Of a stretch of DNA of 64,000 bases, positions 50,215 to 59,144 are shown in pieces. The first letter of the stretch is position 1. Every line of letters begins with the position of its first letter. The stretch covers positions 1 to 64,000 of the forward strand of contig CAJOIZ010000005.1 in NCBI GenBank assembly GCA_905234835.1, read 5' to 3'. The position numbers were made by a program, and so were the translations under genes. The stretch comes from Paludibacteraceae bacterium (GTDB taxonomy: Bacteria; Bacteroidota; Bacteroidia; Bacteroidales; Paludibacteraceae). The notes below the pieces were generated by a model, which was not told where the DNA came from, made no database searches, and saw nothing but the letters and a program-made list of their open reading frames with translations.

Positions 50215-52821
50215 ATGAAAAAAACATTCTTTATTACCCTTCTTTGTCTTTTGGGGATGGGATTCGTACAGACCGCGAAAGCGGATGATGTGTACTACAG
50301 TGTGCTTGGAAGTGACGGAAAGACAATGACCGTTTATTATGACGGAAAGATGTCGCAACGCGGAGGAACCAGTCCTTATAAAACGGAGTGGAGAGAATGT
50401 GTCACGAAGGTAGTGTTTGACACGTCGGTCAAGAATTTCAAACCGTCTAACACGATGAAAGGATTGTTCTCAAAATTCGAGAAATTGGAAACTATCGAAC
50501 ACCTGAACTTCCTTACTACCGAGAATGTAAAGGACATGTCTTACGTCTTTAACGGTTGTAAGAGTCTCAAGTCTTTGGATTTAAGCAATTTCAAGACGAA
50601 CAGTGCGACCGACATAAGCTATATGTTCTACGAGTGTTCCAGCCTCACGTCCCTGGACGTTAGTAAGTTTGAGACAGGCAATGTGACCAATATGGAATAT
50701 CTGTTCTACAATTGTTCCAATGTTACCTCGCTTGATGTTTCGCACTTCGACACCAAGAACGTAACAAGTATGAAGTGTATGTTTGCCGAATGTAAGAAAC
50801 TCTCCTCTCTGAATGTGAACAGTTTTGACTTGACAAAAGTGACGAGTGCGGAGTATATGTTTTATTATTGCTCAAGCCTCAGGACAATATATTGTAACAA
50901 CGATTGGACCAGATATAACCAGTTTTTGGGTAGTGGGTATCAGAAAACAACTGACATGTTCGACAAGTGTTTTTGGCTAACGGGTGGAAACGGTTGCAAA
51001 TACGACGAAGACAACAGCAATGATATTGATTTCGCCCGTCCAAACACGAAAGATAAAAAGGGCTACTTCACAGAATTCAAGGAATTGTATGCCGCACTCA
51101 CAGGTAACATTGTCACCTTCTACTATGACGGACTGAAGATACAGCGCAATGGAAACACGTATTGGGAAAACTCTTCGTTACAAAGTGAATACGCCAATGT
51201 TGTCACGAAAGTAGTATTCGACCAAACAATGGACGAGGCTCGTCCGACAAGTACGGCCTACTGGTTCGCATATTTATCCAACCTGAAAGAGATAGTCAGA
51301 ATGTCGTATCTTCACACAGACGAGGTAACAGATATGAGCAATATGTTCGCCGCTTGCAGCTCTCTGGAGTCTATTGACGCCGGCAGTTTCAACACGTCCA
51401 AAGTGACGAATATGGAAGCGATGTTCTGTTATTGTTCTAAGTTGAAAGTGATTGACATTTCGAACTTCGATGTCTCCAACGTACTGAAAGCCGGAAATAT
51501 GTTCTCCCTCTGTTCGGAACTGACAACCATCATTTGCAAAAGCGACTGGACCGAACATTCTTTCGAGGAAGCGGGATGGATGTTCTTGGGAGCGACCAAC
51601 CTCGTAGGACAGAACGGAACCACCTACGACATTAACTTCACAGATGGCGAATATGCCCGCCCCGATGGCAAGGACGGCAAGAAAGGATATTTCTCTGAAC
51701 AACTGGTTACCTTCTGCACTGTCACCTATCTTGACTGGAATGACGATGTGCTGTTCACGGAGAAAGTACGTGACGGCGAAGACGCTAAAGGACCGGACAC
51801 AGACCCCGAACGACCGGGATACATCTTCACCGGATGGGACCAGCCGCTGACCAACATCACCTCCGACCTCACTGTCTATGCGACCTACGAGACGGGCGTA
51901 TTCACGGTTACTATTGATGAGGTTGAGCACGGGGAGATACTGCTGTTGGATGATGACATCGACCTGACGAACGTCCCTGTTGGTACAACACTGCATTTCC
52001 AAGCGTCGCCGGAACAAGGGTATGAACTGGAGAGTTGGATCCACTATGACGAAGAGAACGGACTGACCGTAACGCAAGACACCGTTGTCTCTGCCACCTT
52101 CCGAATCAAGACCTTCACTGTAACACTCGAAGCCGCTGAACACGGACACATAGAGGTTGACAACGATGATATTGACTTGGAGCATGTGCCTTATGGTACG
52201 GTTCTTTATCTGATTCCTGTACCCGATCCGGGATATGACTTCTCCGGCTGGATAGACTACGACCCCGACGAAGGATTGAAAGTGACGGAAGATGTCTCGG
52301 TATCGGCTGCCTTTAAGGAGATGTCTATTACCGTTACCTTCCTTGACATCAACGGCGACCCGATAGGTGAGCCGCAGGAACTGACCTACGGCGAAGATGC
52401 GGTTGCACCGGAAGCACCGGAAGTAGACGGCTACGACTTCACCGGCTGGGACGCGGATTACACCCATGTCACGGAAGACTTGGTAGTACAGGCACTATAT
52501 GTTGAAAAGACGTTCACCGTTACTTTCCTTGACCGTAACGGGGACATACTTGGAGACCCGCAGACAGTCAAGTACGGCGAAGCGGCAGTTGCACCCGAAG
52601 CACCGGAAGTGGAAGGTTATACCTTTACCGGCTGGTCGAAGGATTTCAGCAGCGTAACCTCTAACCTGATGGTCATCGCGCAGTATGAGAAGACAACGGA
52701 AACAGGCATCAACGACCTCCAAAGCGAAAACGGACAAACGACAAAACAGATGCACAACGGCATCCTATACATCCACCGCAACAACAACACCTACACCCCC
52801 ACCGGCAGAATAGTGGAATAA
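50215..52821 (+). CDS. BspA-like leucine-rich repeat surface protein
   Basis: 868 residues. Signal peptide 1-23 (FFITLLCLLGMGFVQTAKA). Two blocks of BspA/DUF285-type repeats (about 60-235 and 335-450), with the VTNMEYLFYNCSNVTSLDVS rhythm of about 23 residues. Then Listeria-Bacteroides-type repeats (about 500-850; VTFLDINGDPIGEPQ, EVDGYDFTGWDADYTHVTED and kin). The C-terminus GILYIHRNNNTYTPTGRIVE resembles the short C-terminal tail seen on many exported Prevotella-like proteins. Function is likely adhesion. Only 11 nt separate it from the AlbA_2 regulator, an unusual partner. Confidence 0.85.
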   Translation: MKKTFFITLLCLLGMGFVQTAKADDVYYSVLGSDGKTMTVYYDGKMSQRGGTSPYKTEWRECVTKVVFDTSVKNFKPSNTMKGLFSKFEKLETIEHLNFLTTENVKDMSYVFNGCKSLKSLDLSNFKTNSATDISYMFYECSSLTSLDVSKFETGNVTNMEYLFYNCSNVTSLDVSHFDTKNVTSMKCMFAECKKLSSLNVNSFDLTKVTSAEYMFYYCSSLRTIYCNNDWTRYNQFLGSGYQKTTDMFDKCFWLTGGNGCKYDEDNSNDIDFARPNTKDKKGYFTEFKELYAALTGNIVTFYYDGLKIQRNGNTYWENSSLQSEYANVVTKVVFDQTMDEARPTSTAYWFAYLSNLKEIVRMSYLHTDEVTDMSNMFAACSSLESIDAGSFNTSKVTNMEAMFCYCSKLKVIDISNFDVSNVLKAGNMFSLCSELTTIICKSDWTEHSFEEAGWMFLGATNLVGQNGTTYDINFTDGEYARPDGKDGKKGYFSEQLVTFCTVTYLDWNDDVLFTEKVRDGEDAKGPDTDPERPGYIFTGWDQPLTNITSDLTVYATYETGVFTVTIDEVEHGEILLLDDDIDLTNVPVGTTLHFQASPEQGYELESWIHYDEENGLTVTQDTVVSATFRIKTFTVTLEAAEHGHIEVDNDDIDLEHVPYGTVLYLIPVPDPGYDFSGWIDYDPDEGLKVTEDVSVSAAFKEMSITVTFLDINGDPIGEPQELTYGEDAVAPEAPEVDGYDFTGWDADYTHVTEDLVVQALYVEKTFTVTFLDRNGDILGDPQTVKYGEAAVAPEAPEVEGYTFTGWSKDFSSVTSNLMVIAQYEKTTETGINDLQSENGQTTKQMHNGILYIHRNNNTYTPTGRIVE

Positions 52822-52832
52822 GATAATAGAAC

Positions 52833-54221
52833 ATGATAGAAACCAATCGTATAGAGTTCAAGAGACAACTGACGCGCGATCTGGATATTGAGAAAGAAGT
52901 CGTTGCTTTCCTCAACTACCGTGAAGGAGGTATCATCTATATCGGCATAGACGATAACGGCAAGCCGGTTGAGAACGTGAACATCGACGATGACATGCTG
53001 CAAATAAAGAATCGTCTGAGGGACAATATACTTCCATCGCCAATGGGGTTGTTTGATGTGACTGTCGAACACATCGACGAAGTACCTGTTGTTCGGGTAT
53101 TTGTTTCGTCAGGCTCAGAAAAACCGTACTACAAAAAGCTATACGGACTCTCTCCTAAGGGCTGCTTCCTGCGTGTCGGTACATCCGCAGAGCCAATGAC
53201 CCAAGGTCAGATTGAAGATTTGTTTTCTCATCGTGTTCGTCGTTCACTCAAGCACATTCCTTCACCACGGAAAGATTTGACATTTCGTCAGTTGCACATC
53301 TATTATGATAGTAAAAACCTGACACTGAATCGGAACTTCGCTCAGAACTTGGATTTACTGACAGATGACGGGCGATTTAATTATGCTGCTTATCTGCTTG
53401 CAGATGAAAATGGCATGTCAATAAAGGTAGCCAAATATGCAGGCAAAGACAGAGACAAACTGGTCGAGAACCATGAATATGGCTATTGCTCCCTATTGAA
53501 GGCAACCGACGGTGTGTTGGAAAGACTGCATATAGAGAACACGGTAAAGAGTACGATTAGTTATCCATATCGCACAGACACCCCCTTGTGGAATGAACGT
53601 GCAGTGCGCGAACTGGTTATCAACGCTATCGTTCATAACGACTATTTCAATGAAGTGCCGCCTAAGTTTGAACTGTTCTCTGACCGTTTGGAAATCACAT
53701 CTACTGGTACATTGCCGGACGATATGAGCCAAGAGGATTTCTTCAATGGAGTAAGCAATCCCCGCAACAAAGAACTGATGCGCATCTTCAGAGATGTTGA
53801 ATTGGTGGAGTCGCTTGGCACCGGTCTGCAAAGGGTGCTAAAGGTGTATGGCAAAGAATGTTTCGTTTTCATGGATCACTTCATCCGTGTCGTTATTCCT
53901 TATGCATGGTTGCCTAACGGAGAAGATTATCCGGATAGCCCCGACACTATCCAGAAAACTATCCAGAAAACTATCCAGAAAACTACCCGGAAAACTATCC
54001 AAAAGACTATCCAAAAGGATTTATCCACTGTCCAAAGGACTATGCTGGAGTACTTGGCAGCTCATCCCAAAGCCACCCAAAAGGAGATGGCTCGGGATAT
54101 AACCATTGTTAGTCTTGGCGGAGTCAAGTACAACTTGCAAGTGCTCCAAAAGAAGGGATGGCTTCGCCGTGTAGGGCCGGATAAAGGAGGTTATTGGGAG
54201 ATAATTGCGGCTGATTTGTAA
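52833..54221 (+). CDS. AlbA_2/Schlafen-type ATP-binding regulator with TIQK repeats
   Basis: 462 residues. The N-terminal AlbA_2 domain (RIEFKRQLTRD...EVVAFLNYREGGIIYIGID, about 5-50) is followed by an ATP-binding HATPase_c_4-like region (NAIVHNDYFNEVPPKFEL, about 270-287; SLGTGLQRVLKVYG). A tandem TIQK run (about 371-392) encoded by 12-bp repeats links to a C-terminal winged helix (ATQKEMARDITIVSLGGVKY, about 416-435). COG2865-type proteins are usually called transcriptional regulators; the role is unproved. Closeness to the BspA gene suggests possible co-regulation. Confidence 0.8.
   Translation: MIETNRIEFKRQLTRDLDIEKEVVAFLNYREGGIIYIGIDDNGKPVENVNIDDDMLQIKNRLRDNILPSPMGLFDVTVEHIDEVPVVRVFVSSGSEKPYYKKLYGLSPKGCFLRVGTSAEPMTQGQIEDLFSHRVRRSLKHIPSPRKDLTFRQLHIYYDSKNLTLNRNFAQNLDLLTDDGRFNYAAYLLADENGMSIKVAKYAGKDRDKLVENHEYGYCSLLKATDGVLERLHIENTVKSTISYPYRTDTPLWNERAVRELVINAIVHNDYFNEVPPKFELFSDRLEITSTGTLPDDMSQEDFFNGVSNPRNKELMRIFRDVELVESLGTGLQRVLKVYGKECFVFMDHFIRVVIPYAWLPNGEDYPDSPDTIQKTIQKTIQKTTRKTIQKTIQKDLSTVQRTMLEYLAAHPKATQKEMARDITIVSLGGVKYNLQVLQKKGWLRRVGPDKGGYWEIIAADL
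53946..54018 (+). repeat. 12-bp coding microrepeat (ACTATCCAGAAA)
   Basis: Six consecutive 12-nt units inside the AlbA_2 gene, with substitutions (ACTACCCGGAAA, ACTATCCAAAAG), encoding TIQK/TTRK. Gain or loss of units keeps the frame, so the linker can vary in length. Confidence 0.8.
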
Positions 54222-54265
54222 ATGACCATTATATTAATTCAGATTAACATCATAAAATTCTACTT

Positions 54266-55144
54266 ATGAAAACAGAACAGAAAATACGCGTTGCCGTTTT
54301 CGGATACGGCAACATAGGCAAAGCCGTTGAAGAGGCTGTGCAAACTACTGGTGATATGACCCTCGCAGGCATCTTCCACCACGACGAAATGGAGCGTTTA
54401 GTAGCCGCTCACCCCGATATAGTACTTCTCGGCGTACCGTCAAGAGAAGTTCCGGGTACAGCGGAGCAACTGCTCAAAAAAGGACTGAACACCGTGGATA
54501 GTTTCGACATCCATACCCAGATTCCCGCCGTCCATAGTCGCCTTGACGAAACAGCACGTGCCAACAAAGCGGTCAGCATACTGTCCGCAGGATGGGACCC
54601 GGGTTCGGACTCAGTAATCCGTGCCCTGCTGCAGGCTCTTATGCCGCAAGGCATAACCTATACCGATTTCGGACCCGGAAGATCAATGGGACATACGGTG
54701 GCTGCAAAGCATATAGAAGGAGTGAAGGACGCACTCTCTATGACTATCCCTCTCGGAACGGGCATTCATAGGCGAATGGTGTATGTAGAAATAAAAGACG
54801 GCTATTCATATAATCAGGTACGCGACGCGATACTCAAAGACGACTACTTCGCGCACGATGAGACACACGTCATCGAGGTGGATGATGTGCAGGCGCTCAA
54901 CAATGTCGCTCATGGCGTACACCTCTCGCGCAACGGTGTCAGTGGAACAACCCACAACCAGCGCATTGAGTTTAATATGACCATCAACAACCCTGCCCTG
55001 ACAGGTCAGATTATGGTTGCGACGGCGCGTGCGGCTATGCGCTTGGCGGCAAGACAGCAGTTCGGCTGCCACACAATGATTGACCTCGCACCTGTTGACC
55101 TGCTTGAAGGTGGCAGAGAGAAATGGATCAAGCGTCTCGTCTGA
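54266..55144 (+). CDS. ddh: meso-diaminopimelate D-dehydrogenase
   Basis: 292 residues. NADPH-dependent enzyme that makes meso-DAP in one step from tetrahydrodipicolinate, for lysine and peptidoglycan synthesis. VAVFGYGNIGKAVEEAV (9-25) is the dinucleotide fold; ILLGVPSREVPGTAEQ-like VLLGVPSREVPG (about 52-63), DSFDIHTQIPAVH and the signature SAGWDPGSDSVIRALLQAL (about 109-127) with FGPGRSMGHT (about 137-146) match the family. No obvious operon partner; there is a 44-nt gap upstream and the DUF4831 promoter downstream. Confidence 0.93.
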   Translation: MKTEQKIRVAVFGYGNIGKAVEEAVQTTGDMTLAGIFHHDEMERLVAAHPDIVLLGVPSREVPGTAEQLLKKGLNTVDSFDIHTQIPAVHSRLDETARANKAVSILSAGWDPGSDSVIRALLQALMPQGITYTDFGPGRSMGHTVAAKHIEGVKDALSMTIPLGTGIHRRMVYVEIKDGYSYNQVRDAILKDDYFAHDETHVIEVDDVQALNNVAHGVHLSRNGVSGTTHNQRIEFNMTINNPALTGQIMVATARAAMRLAARQQFGCHTMIDLAPVDLLEGGREKWIKRLV

Positions 55145-55172
55145 ACAAAATACAAGGCATACAACAAACATT

Positions 55173-55202
55173 TTTGCATATCATTTCTTTGCCGTACCTT
55201 TG
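55173..55202 (+). promoter_or_regulatory. promoter of DUF4831-DUF4835-recN
   Basis: TTTG (55173-55176), 18-nt spacer, TACCTTTG (55195-55202), 68 nt before the ATG at 55270. Confidence 0.75.
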
Positions 55203-55269
55203 CCCCCGCAACACGAAGTCACCAACAGCAACGCTGACTAACAGCGAAGCTGCCCAACACGAAGTAATA

Positions 55270-56088
55270 ATGAAACCATCTTTTATCTTTCTTGCGCTCC
55301 TGATGGCAGGCGTTATGTCCGCCTCGGCGCAGACCGTTACCCTGCAGATCAGTTATGATGAAGTGCAAGCCGAACGCGGCGAACTCTACCAGTACAGCGA
55401 ACGCTATCTCGGCACCAAACAGGCTCTGACCGAAAGCGGGACGACCTATGTGCTGCGCTCCATCGAAATCCAGGAACCCGATACCGCCCGCAGAAAGCAG
55501 CACGGCGGACAGGCACGACACCGCCATGAGCAGCCGGCCGGCAAAACGCAGGTGCAGCATCTCCCCGCACTCAGCGAGGACGCGTTGCTGGCGTCCGGCA
55601 CCGCCAAGAAAGCCGAGATGGTCGCCAAGCAGATCTACCGCATACGTGACGCACGCATGGCTATCCTCAGCGGCGAAAGCGAACACGCGCCCGCCGACGG
55701 GAAGGCGATGGAACTGACGCTGCGCGAACTCAACCGGCAGGAGGAGGAGCTGACCGCCCTCTTCCTCGGCACCACCTCCGTCACTCCGCACGTCAAATCC
55801 ATTGAATACGCCCTGCCCGACTCGGTCGGCAACGAGGTCAGCGACATCATTATGCGCTTCTCCCAGTACGCTGGACCCGTCGCGGCCGACGACCTGAGCG
55901 GCGAACCCGTACACATCGTGCGTTACAACAGCCTCGCGGAACGACCCTCCACACGCAAGAACGCCAAGAAAGGCGAAACAGAAATTTACATCTACAAAAG
56001 CCGCATCGAAATCTTCTACGACGGCAGGACACTGACGGAATACAAACTTCCCGAAAAGGCGGACAACACGCAACCTGCTAAAAAATGA
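55270..56088 (+). CDS. DUF4831 family exported protein
   Basis: 272 residues from ATG 55270 (MKPSFIFLALLMAGVMSASA), with a clear signal peptide cut after SASA-Q. YSERYLGTKQALTESGT and LRSIEIQEPDT near 40-65 and the LLASGTAKKAEMVAKQIYRI (about 107-126) block fit DUF4831, a Bacteroidota-specific family of unknown function. The mid-part is rich in basic residues and histidine (RRKQHGGQARHRHEQP), an insertion that looks poorly conserved. Its stop overlaps the start of the DUF4835 gene by 4 nt. Confidence 0.75.
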   Translation: MKPSFIFLALLMAGVMSASAQTVTLQISYDEVQAERGELYQYSERYLGTKQALTESGTTYVLRSIEIQEPDTARRKQHGGQARHRHEQPAGKTQVQHLPALSEDALLASGTAKKAEMVAKQIYRIRDARMAILSGESEHAPADGKAMELTLRELNRQEEELTALFLGTTSVTPHVKSIEYALPDSVGNEVSDIIMRFSQYAGPVAADDLSGEPVHIVRYNSLAERPSTRKNAKKGETEIYIYKSRIEIFYDGRTLTEYKLPEKADNTQPAKK

Positions 56089-57023
56089 GACCTATGAGAC
56101 TATCCATCCTACGATATGCCGCCGCAAGCCTGCTCCTTCTTTGCACGGGCGTTATGGGTGCGCAGGAACTGAAATGCAGCGTCACAGTGAACGCCGACAA
56201 GGTGGACGGCTCCAGCAAAGAGATGTTCAAGACCCTCCAGCAGACCATCACCGAGTTTGTCAACACAACGCGGTGGACGGATTTGGTGTTCGCCGAACAG
56301 GAGCGCATTGAGTGCACGATGATGTTCATTATCAATTCGGTGACAACTGACGGAATGGTGAACGCCTCCCTGCAGGTGCAGAGTCGCCGACCCGTCTATG
56401 GCACATCCTACTCCACTCCGCTCGTCAATATCAAGGACGATGACTGCGCTTTCGCTTATCAGGAATACGACCGTATGGACTACCAGCCGGCTCAGTTCAC
56501 ATCCAACCTCGCGGCCATCGTGACCTACTACTGCTACCTCATTATCGGCACCGACCTTGACAGCTATTCCAAGCTGGGCGGCACAATCTGCTTCCAGCGG
56601 TGCGAACAGATAGCAAGCAACGCCCAGACGGCATCTATGGACGACACCGAACAGGCGGGATGGAAGGCTTTCGGCAGTTCGCACAACCGCCACGTGCTGA
56701 TCAACAACCTGATGGACGAGGCGTTCCAGAACTACCGCCTCTATTTCTACCAGTACCACCGTCTCGGTCTTGACGTGATGGCGACCAATGCCGCCAACGG
56801 CAGAGCCACCATCAGCGAGGGGATGTCCGTCCTCAAGGAAGCCAAGCAGGCGCGTCCCAACTCCTACGTCATCAACACCTTCATGGATGCCAAGAACGAC
56901 GAGCTGACCAACCTCTTCTCCAAAGCGCCCGACAGCGAGAAAACCGCTTTCCTCACTCTGATGGAGTCGGTGGACCCGACGCGCATGACGCAGTACGAAA
57001 AGGTGAAAGAGGAGAACAAATAA
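56085..57023 (+). CDS. DUF4835 family exported protein
   Basis: 312 residues. Signal peptide 1-25 (YAAASLLLLCTGVMGAQE). LKCSVTVNADKVDGSSKEMF then KTLQQTITEFVNTTRW and FAEQERIECTMMF are typical of DUF4835, which sits next to recN in many Bacteroidota genomes. Function unknown; a role at the cell envelope is likely because it is exported. YYCYLIIGTDLDSYSKLGG near 145-165 is also conserved. Start uses ATGA overlap; recN starts 9 nt after the stop. Confidence 0.8.
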   Translation: MRPMRLSILRYAAASLLLLCTGVMGAQELKCSVTVNADKVDGSSKEMFKTLQQTITEFVNTTRWTDLVFAEQERIECTMMFIINSVTTDGMVNASLQVQSRRPVYGTSYSTPLVNIKDDDCAFAYQEYDRMDYQPAQFTSNLAAIVTYYCYLIIGTDLDSYSKLGGTICFQRCEQIASNAQTASMDDTEQAGWKAFGSSHNRHVLINNLMDEAFQNYRLYFYQYHRLGLDVMATNAANGRATISEGMSVLKEAKQARPNSYVINTFMDAKNDELTNLFSKAPDSEKTAFLTLMESVDPTRMTQYEKVKEENK

Positions 57024-57032
57024 TCCCGGAGC

Positions 57033-58622
57033 GTGCTGACCCGCCTGCACATACAGAACTACGCGCTTATCAGCCGTCTGGACATCGGTTTCAGCGAGGG
57101 ATTCTCCGTGCTGACGGGTGAGACGGGTGCGGGTAAGAGCATTATCCTCGGCGCGCTGGCACTGGTGATGGGCGGTAGAGCCGACACCAAGACCATCACC
57201 GAAGGCGAGTCGCGTTGCATCATCGAAGCCACCTTCACCGACAACGGCGAGGAACTGCTCATCCGGCGCGAGCTGAACCAGAACGGCCGTTCGCGCTCGT
57301 TCGTCAACGACGAACTGGTCAGCCAGATCGAACTCCGGCAACTTGCGGCGCGGCTGATTGACATCCATTCGCAGCACGAGAACCTGCTCCTTGCCGATGA
57401 CTCGTTCCAACTGGGCATTGTCGATGCCATCGCCTTTGCCCGCGACCGCCAACCGCTGCTCGCCTACTCTGCCCTCTTTGACCGCTGGCAGGAACTGCAA
57501 AGCCGCCTCACCGCCCTGCGGGAGGAGGCACGCAAAGCCCGTGCAGATGCCGACTACCTGCGCTTCCAGTTCAACCAACTCGCGGAGGCGAACTTGCAGG
57601 AAGGCGAGGACAACGCCCTCACGGAAGAAGCCTACCGGCTCAGCCACGCCGAAGAGATACAGACCCGTCTGCAAGCCACCATCCAAACCCTGACGGACGA
57701 CAACGGCGTTATCAGCCTCCTGCATTCCCTTCATCTTGATATAGCCTCACCTGCTCTGGCGGAACGGATTGAAAGTTCATGCATCGAACTCGGCGACATA
57801 GCCGACGAGGCGCAGCGCCTTGCCGGACAGACGGAAATCAATCCCATGCGTCTGCAGGAGGTGGAGGAGCGGCTGAGCCTCATCGACACCCTCTGCCGCA
57901 AGCACAACGTACAGACCGCTGACGAACTCATTGCCATACGCGACGGTTTGGATCAGCAGTGCCGCCATATCGACTCCTATGACGAGGAGATTGCTAACCT
58001 GCAGAAAGAACTCGATGCACAGGAGCATTTGCTTGCTGCATCGGCGGCACAACTGACTCGGCTACGCAAAGCGGTCGTCCCCGATATAGTAAGAGACTTG
58101 ACGGACAACCTCACCAAACTGGGCATCCGCCACGCCAAAGTGGATGTCGATATACAGCCGTTGGACGACTATTCGCCGCAAGGCATGGACGATGTGCAGT
58201 TCCTCTTTGCAGCCAACCTCAACCAGACACCGCGCCGTGTAAGCGAGGTGGCAAGCGGAGGAGAAATCAGTCGTCTTATGCTCTGCATCAAAGCCCTCAT
58301 TGCCTCCACCAACGGACTGCCAACCATCATCTTCGATGAGATTGACACAGGTGTCAGCGGCGAGATTGCTGCGCGAATGGGTGAAATAATGCAGCAAATG
58401 GCTCGTTCGCGCCAGATTATCGCCATCACGCACCTCCCGCAGATTGCCGCTATGGGCGATGCACAATTCAAGGTCTATAAGCAAGACACCGACCGCCGCA
58501 CAGAAACATCCATCCGCCTTCTCTCACAGGACGAACGCATAGAGGAGATTGCCTCTATGCTCAGCGGCAGCAACCCCACCCCCGCTGCCCGCGACAACGC
58601 CCTCCAGCTCCTCCGCCGCTGA
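57033..58622 (+). CDS. recN: DNA repair protein RecN
   Basis: 529 residues, slightly shorter than the usual 550. SMC-like ATPase for double-strand break repair. Start is GTG 57033 (LTRLHIQNYALISRLDIGFS). Walker A GETGAGKSIILGAL (about 29-42), ABC signature VASGGEISRLMLCIK (about 408-422), Walker B TIIFDEIDTGVSGE (about 431-444) and the coiled coil (about 150-350) are all present. The order DUF4831-DUF4835-recN is a familiar one in this phylum. An 11-bp array of seven units begins 29 nt after the stop. Confidence 0.95.
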   Translation: MLTRLHIQNYALISRLDIGFSEGFSVLTGETGAGKSIILGALALVMGGRADTKTITEGESRCIIEATFTDNGEELLIRRELNQNGRSRSFVNDELVSQIELRQLAARLIDIHSQHENLLLADDSFQLGIVDAIAFARDRQPLLAYSALFDRWQELQSRLTALREEARKARADADYLRFQFNQLAEANLQEGEDNALTEEAYRLSHAEEIQTRLQATIQTLTDDNGVISLLHSLHLDIASPALAERIESSCIELGDIADEAQRLAGQTEINPMRLQEVEERLSLIDTLCRKHNVQTADELIAIRDGLDQQCRHIDSYDEEIANLQKELDAQEHLLAASAAQLTRLRKAVVPDIVRDLTDNLTKLGIRHAKVDVDIQPLDDYSPQGMDDVQFLFAANLNQTPRRVSEVASGGEISRLMLCIKALIASTNGLPTIIFDEIDTGVSGEIAARMGEIMQQMARSRQIIAITHLPQIAAMGDAQFKVYKQDTDRRTETSIRLLSQDERIEEIASMLSGSNPTPAARDNALQLLRR

Positions 58623-58650
58623 ACCGTCATATAGCTACTGACATTCTCTA

Positions 58651-58735
58651 AACATACTATAGGCATACTATAGGGATAGTATAGGGATAATATAGGGATA
58701 CTATACGGATACTATACGGATACCGTATGGATAGA
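58651..58735. repeat. 11-bp tandem array (GGGATACTATA)
   Basis: Seven 11-nt units: AACATACTATA, GGCATACTATA, GGGATAGTATA, GGGATAATATA, GGGATACTATA, CGGATACTATA, CGGATACCGTA, then a partial. Each unit differs by one or two bases, so the array is old or drifting. Confidence 0.85.
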
Positions 58736-58764
58736 TTCAGATATTTGCACTGATTTTCCACAGA

Positions 58765-58799
58765 CTTTCATCTTATGAAAGCAGAAAGTAGTACTTTTG
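58765..58799 (+). promoter_or_regulatory. promoter with CTTTCA/TGAAAG palindrome
   Basis: CTTTCA (58765-58770) and TGAAAG (58776-58781) form an inverted repeat 10 nt before the -7 box TACTTTTG (58792-58799). The same palindrome at the same spacing lies at 63452-63486. Confidence 0.65.
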
Positions 58800-58817
58800 C
58801 TACGTCAAAACGAAAAA

Positions 58818-58865
58818 ATGCAATTAGTAATCACATATATGGATTGTAAGGAGATAGTCCTATGA
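58818..58865 (+). CDS. possible 15-codon leader peptide
   Basis: ATG 58818 gives MQLVITYMDCKEIVL and its TGA overlaps the ATG of the next gene (ATGA). An AGGAGA site precedes the second start. It could couple translation, or be chance. Confidence 0.25.
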   Translation: MQLVITYMDCKEIVL

Positions 58866-59086
58866 AAACATCAGCAAAATTCAAAATAGGTGACGAGGTT
58901 TTAACTCTCGCATTCCCAGCTGAAATGGAAGCACATTACCACACAGCCGAGCAAAAGTTAAACAAGTTGTTTCACACTTACCAAAAACTCTTGCCGAGGT
59001 TCTCAAAAAAGAGCATCTATGCTTTTATCGCGTTTAGGTACGCTGTAACTTTGGAAAATGAAGGTCTTTCAGACAAACTCTGTTGA
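58862..59086 (+). CDS. small hypothetical protein
   Basis: 74 residues. KFKIGDEVLTLAFPAEMEAH then a helical second half (AEQKLNKLFHTYQKLLPRFS, YAFIAFRYAVTLENE). The outline (beta strand pair, then one long helix ending in a hydrophobic segment) recalls ZapA-type cell-division proteins, but no motif settles it. It has a good AGGAGA ribosome site 8 nt before the ATG, one of the few in the window, and its own promoter. Confidence 0.55.
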   Translation: MKTSAKFKIGDEVLTLAFPAEMEAHYHTAEQKLNKLFHTYQKLLPRFSKKSIYAFIAFRYAVTLENEGLSDKLC

Positions 59087-59144
59087 TTGTGTTTCATGTC
59101 TAAAAATGCTGCGAATCATTTATTGCTAATACTAAACGTGCATT

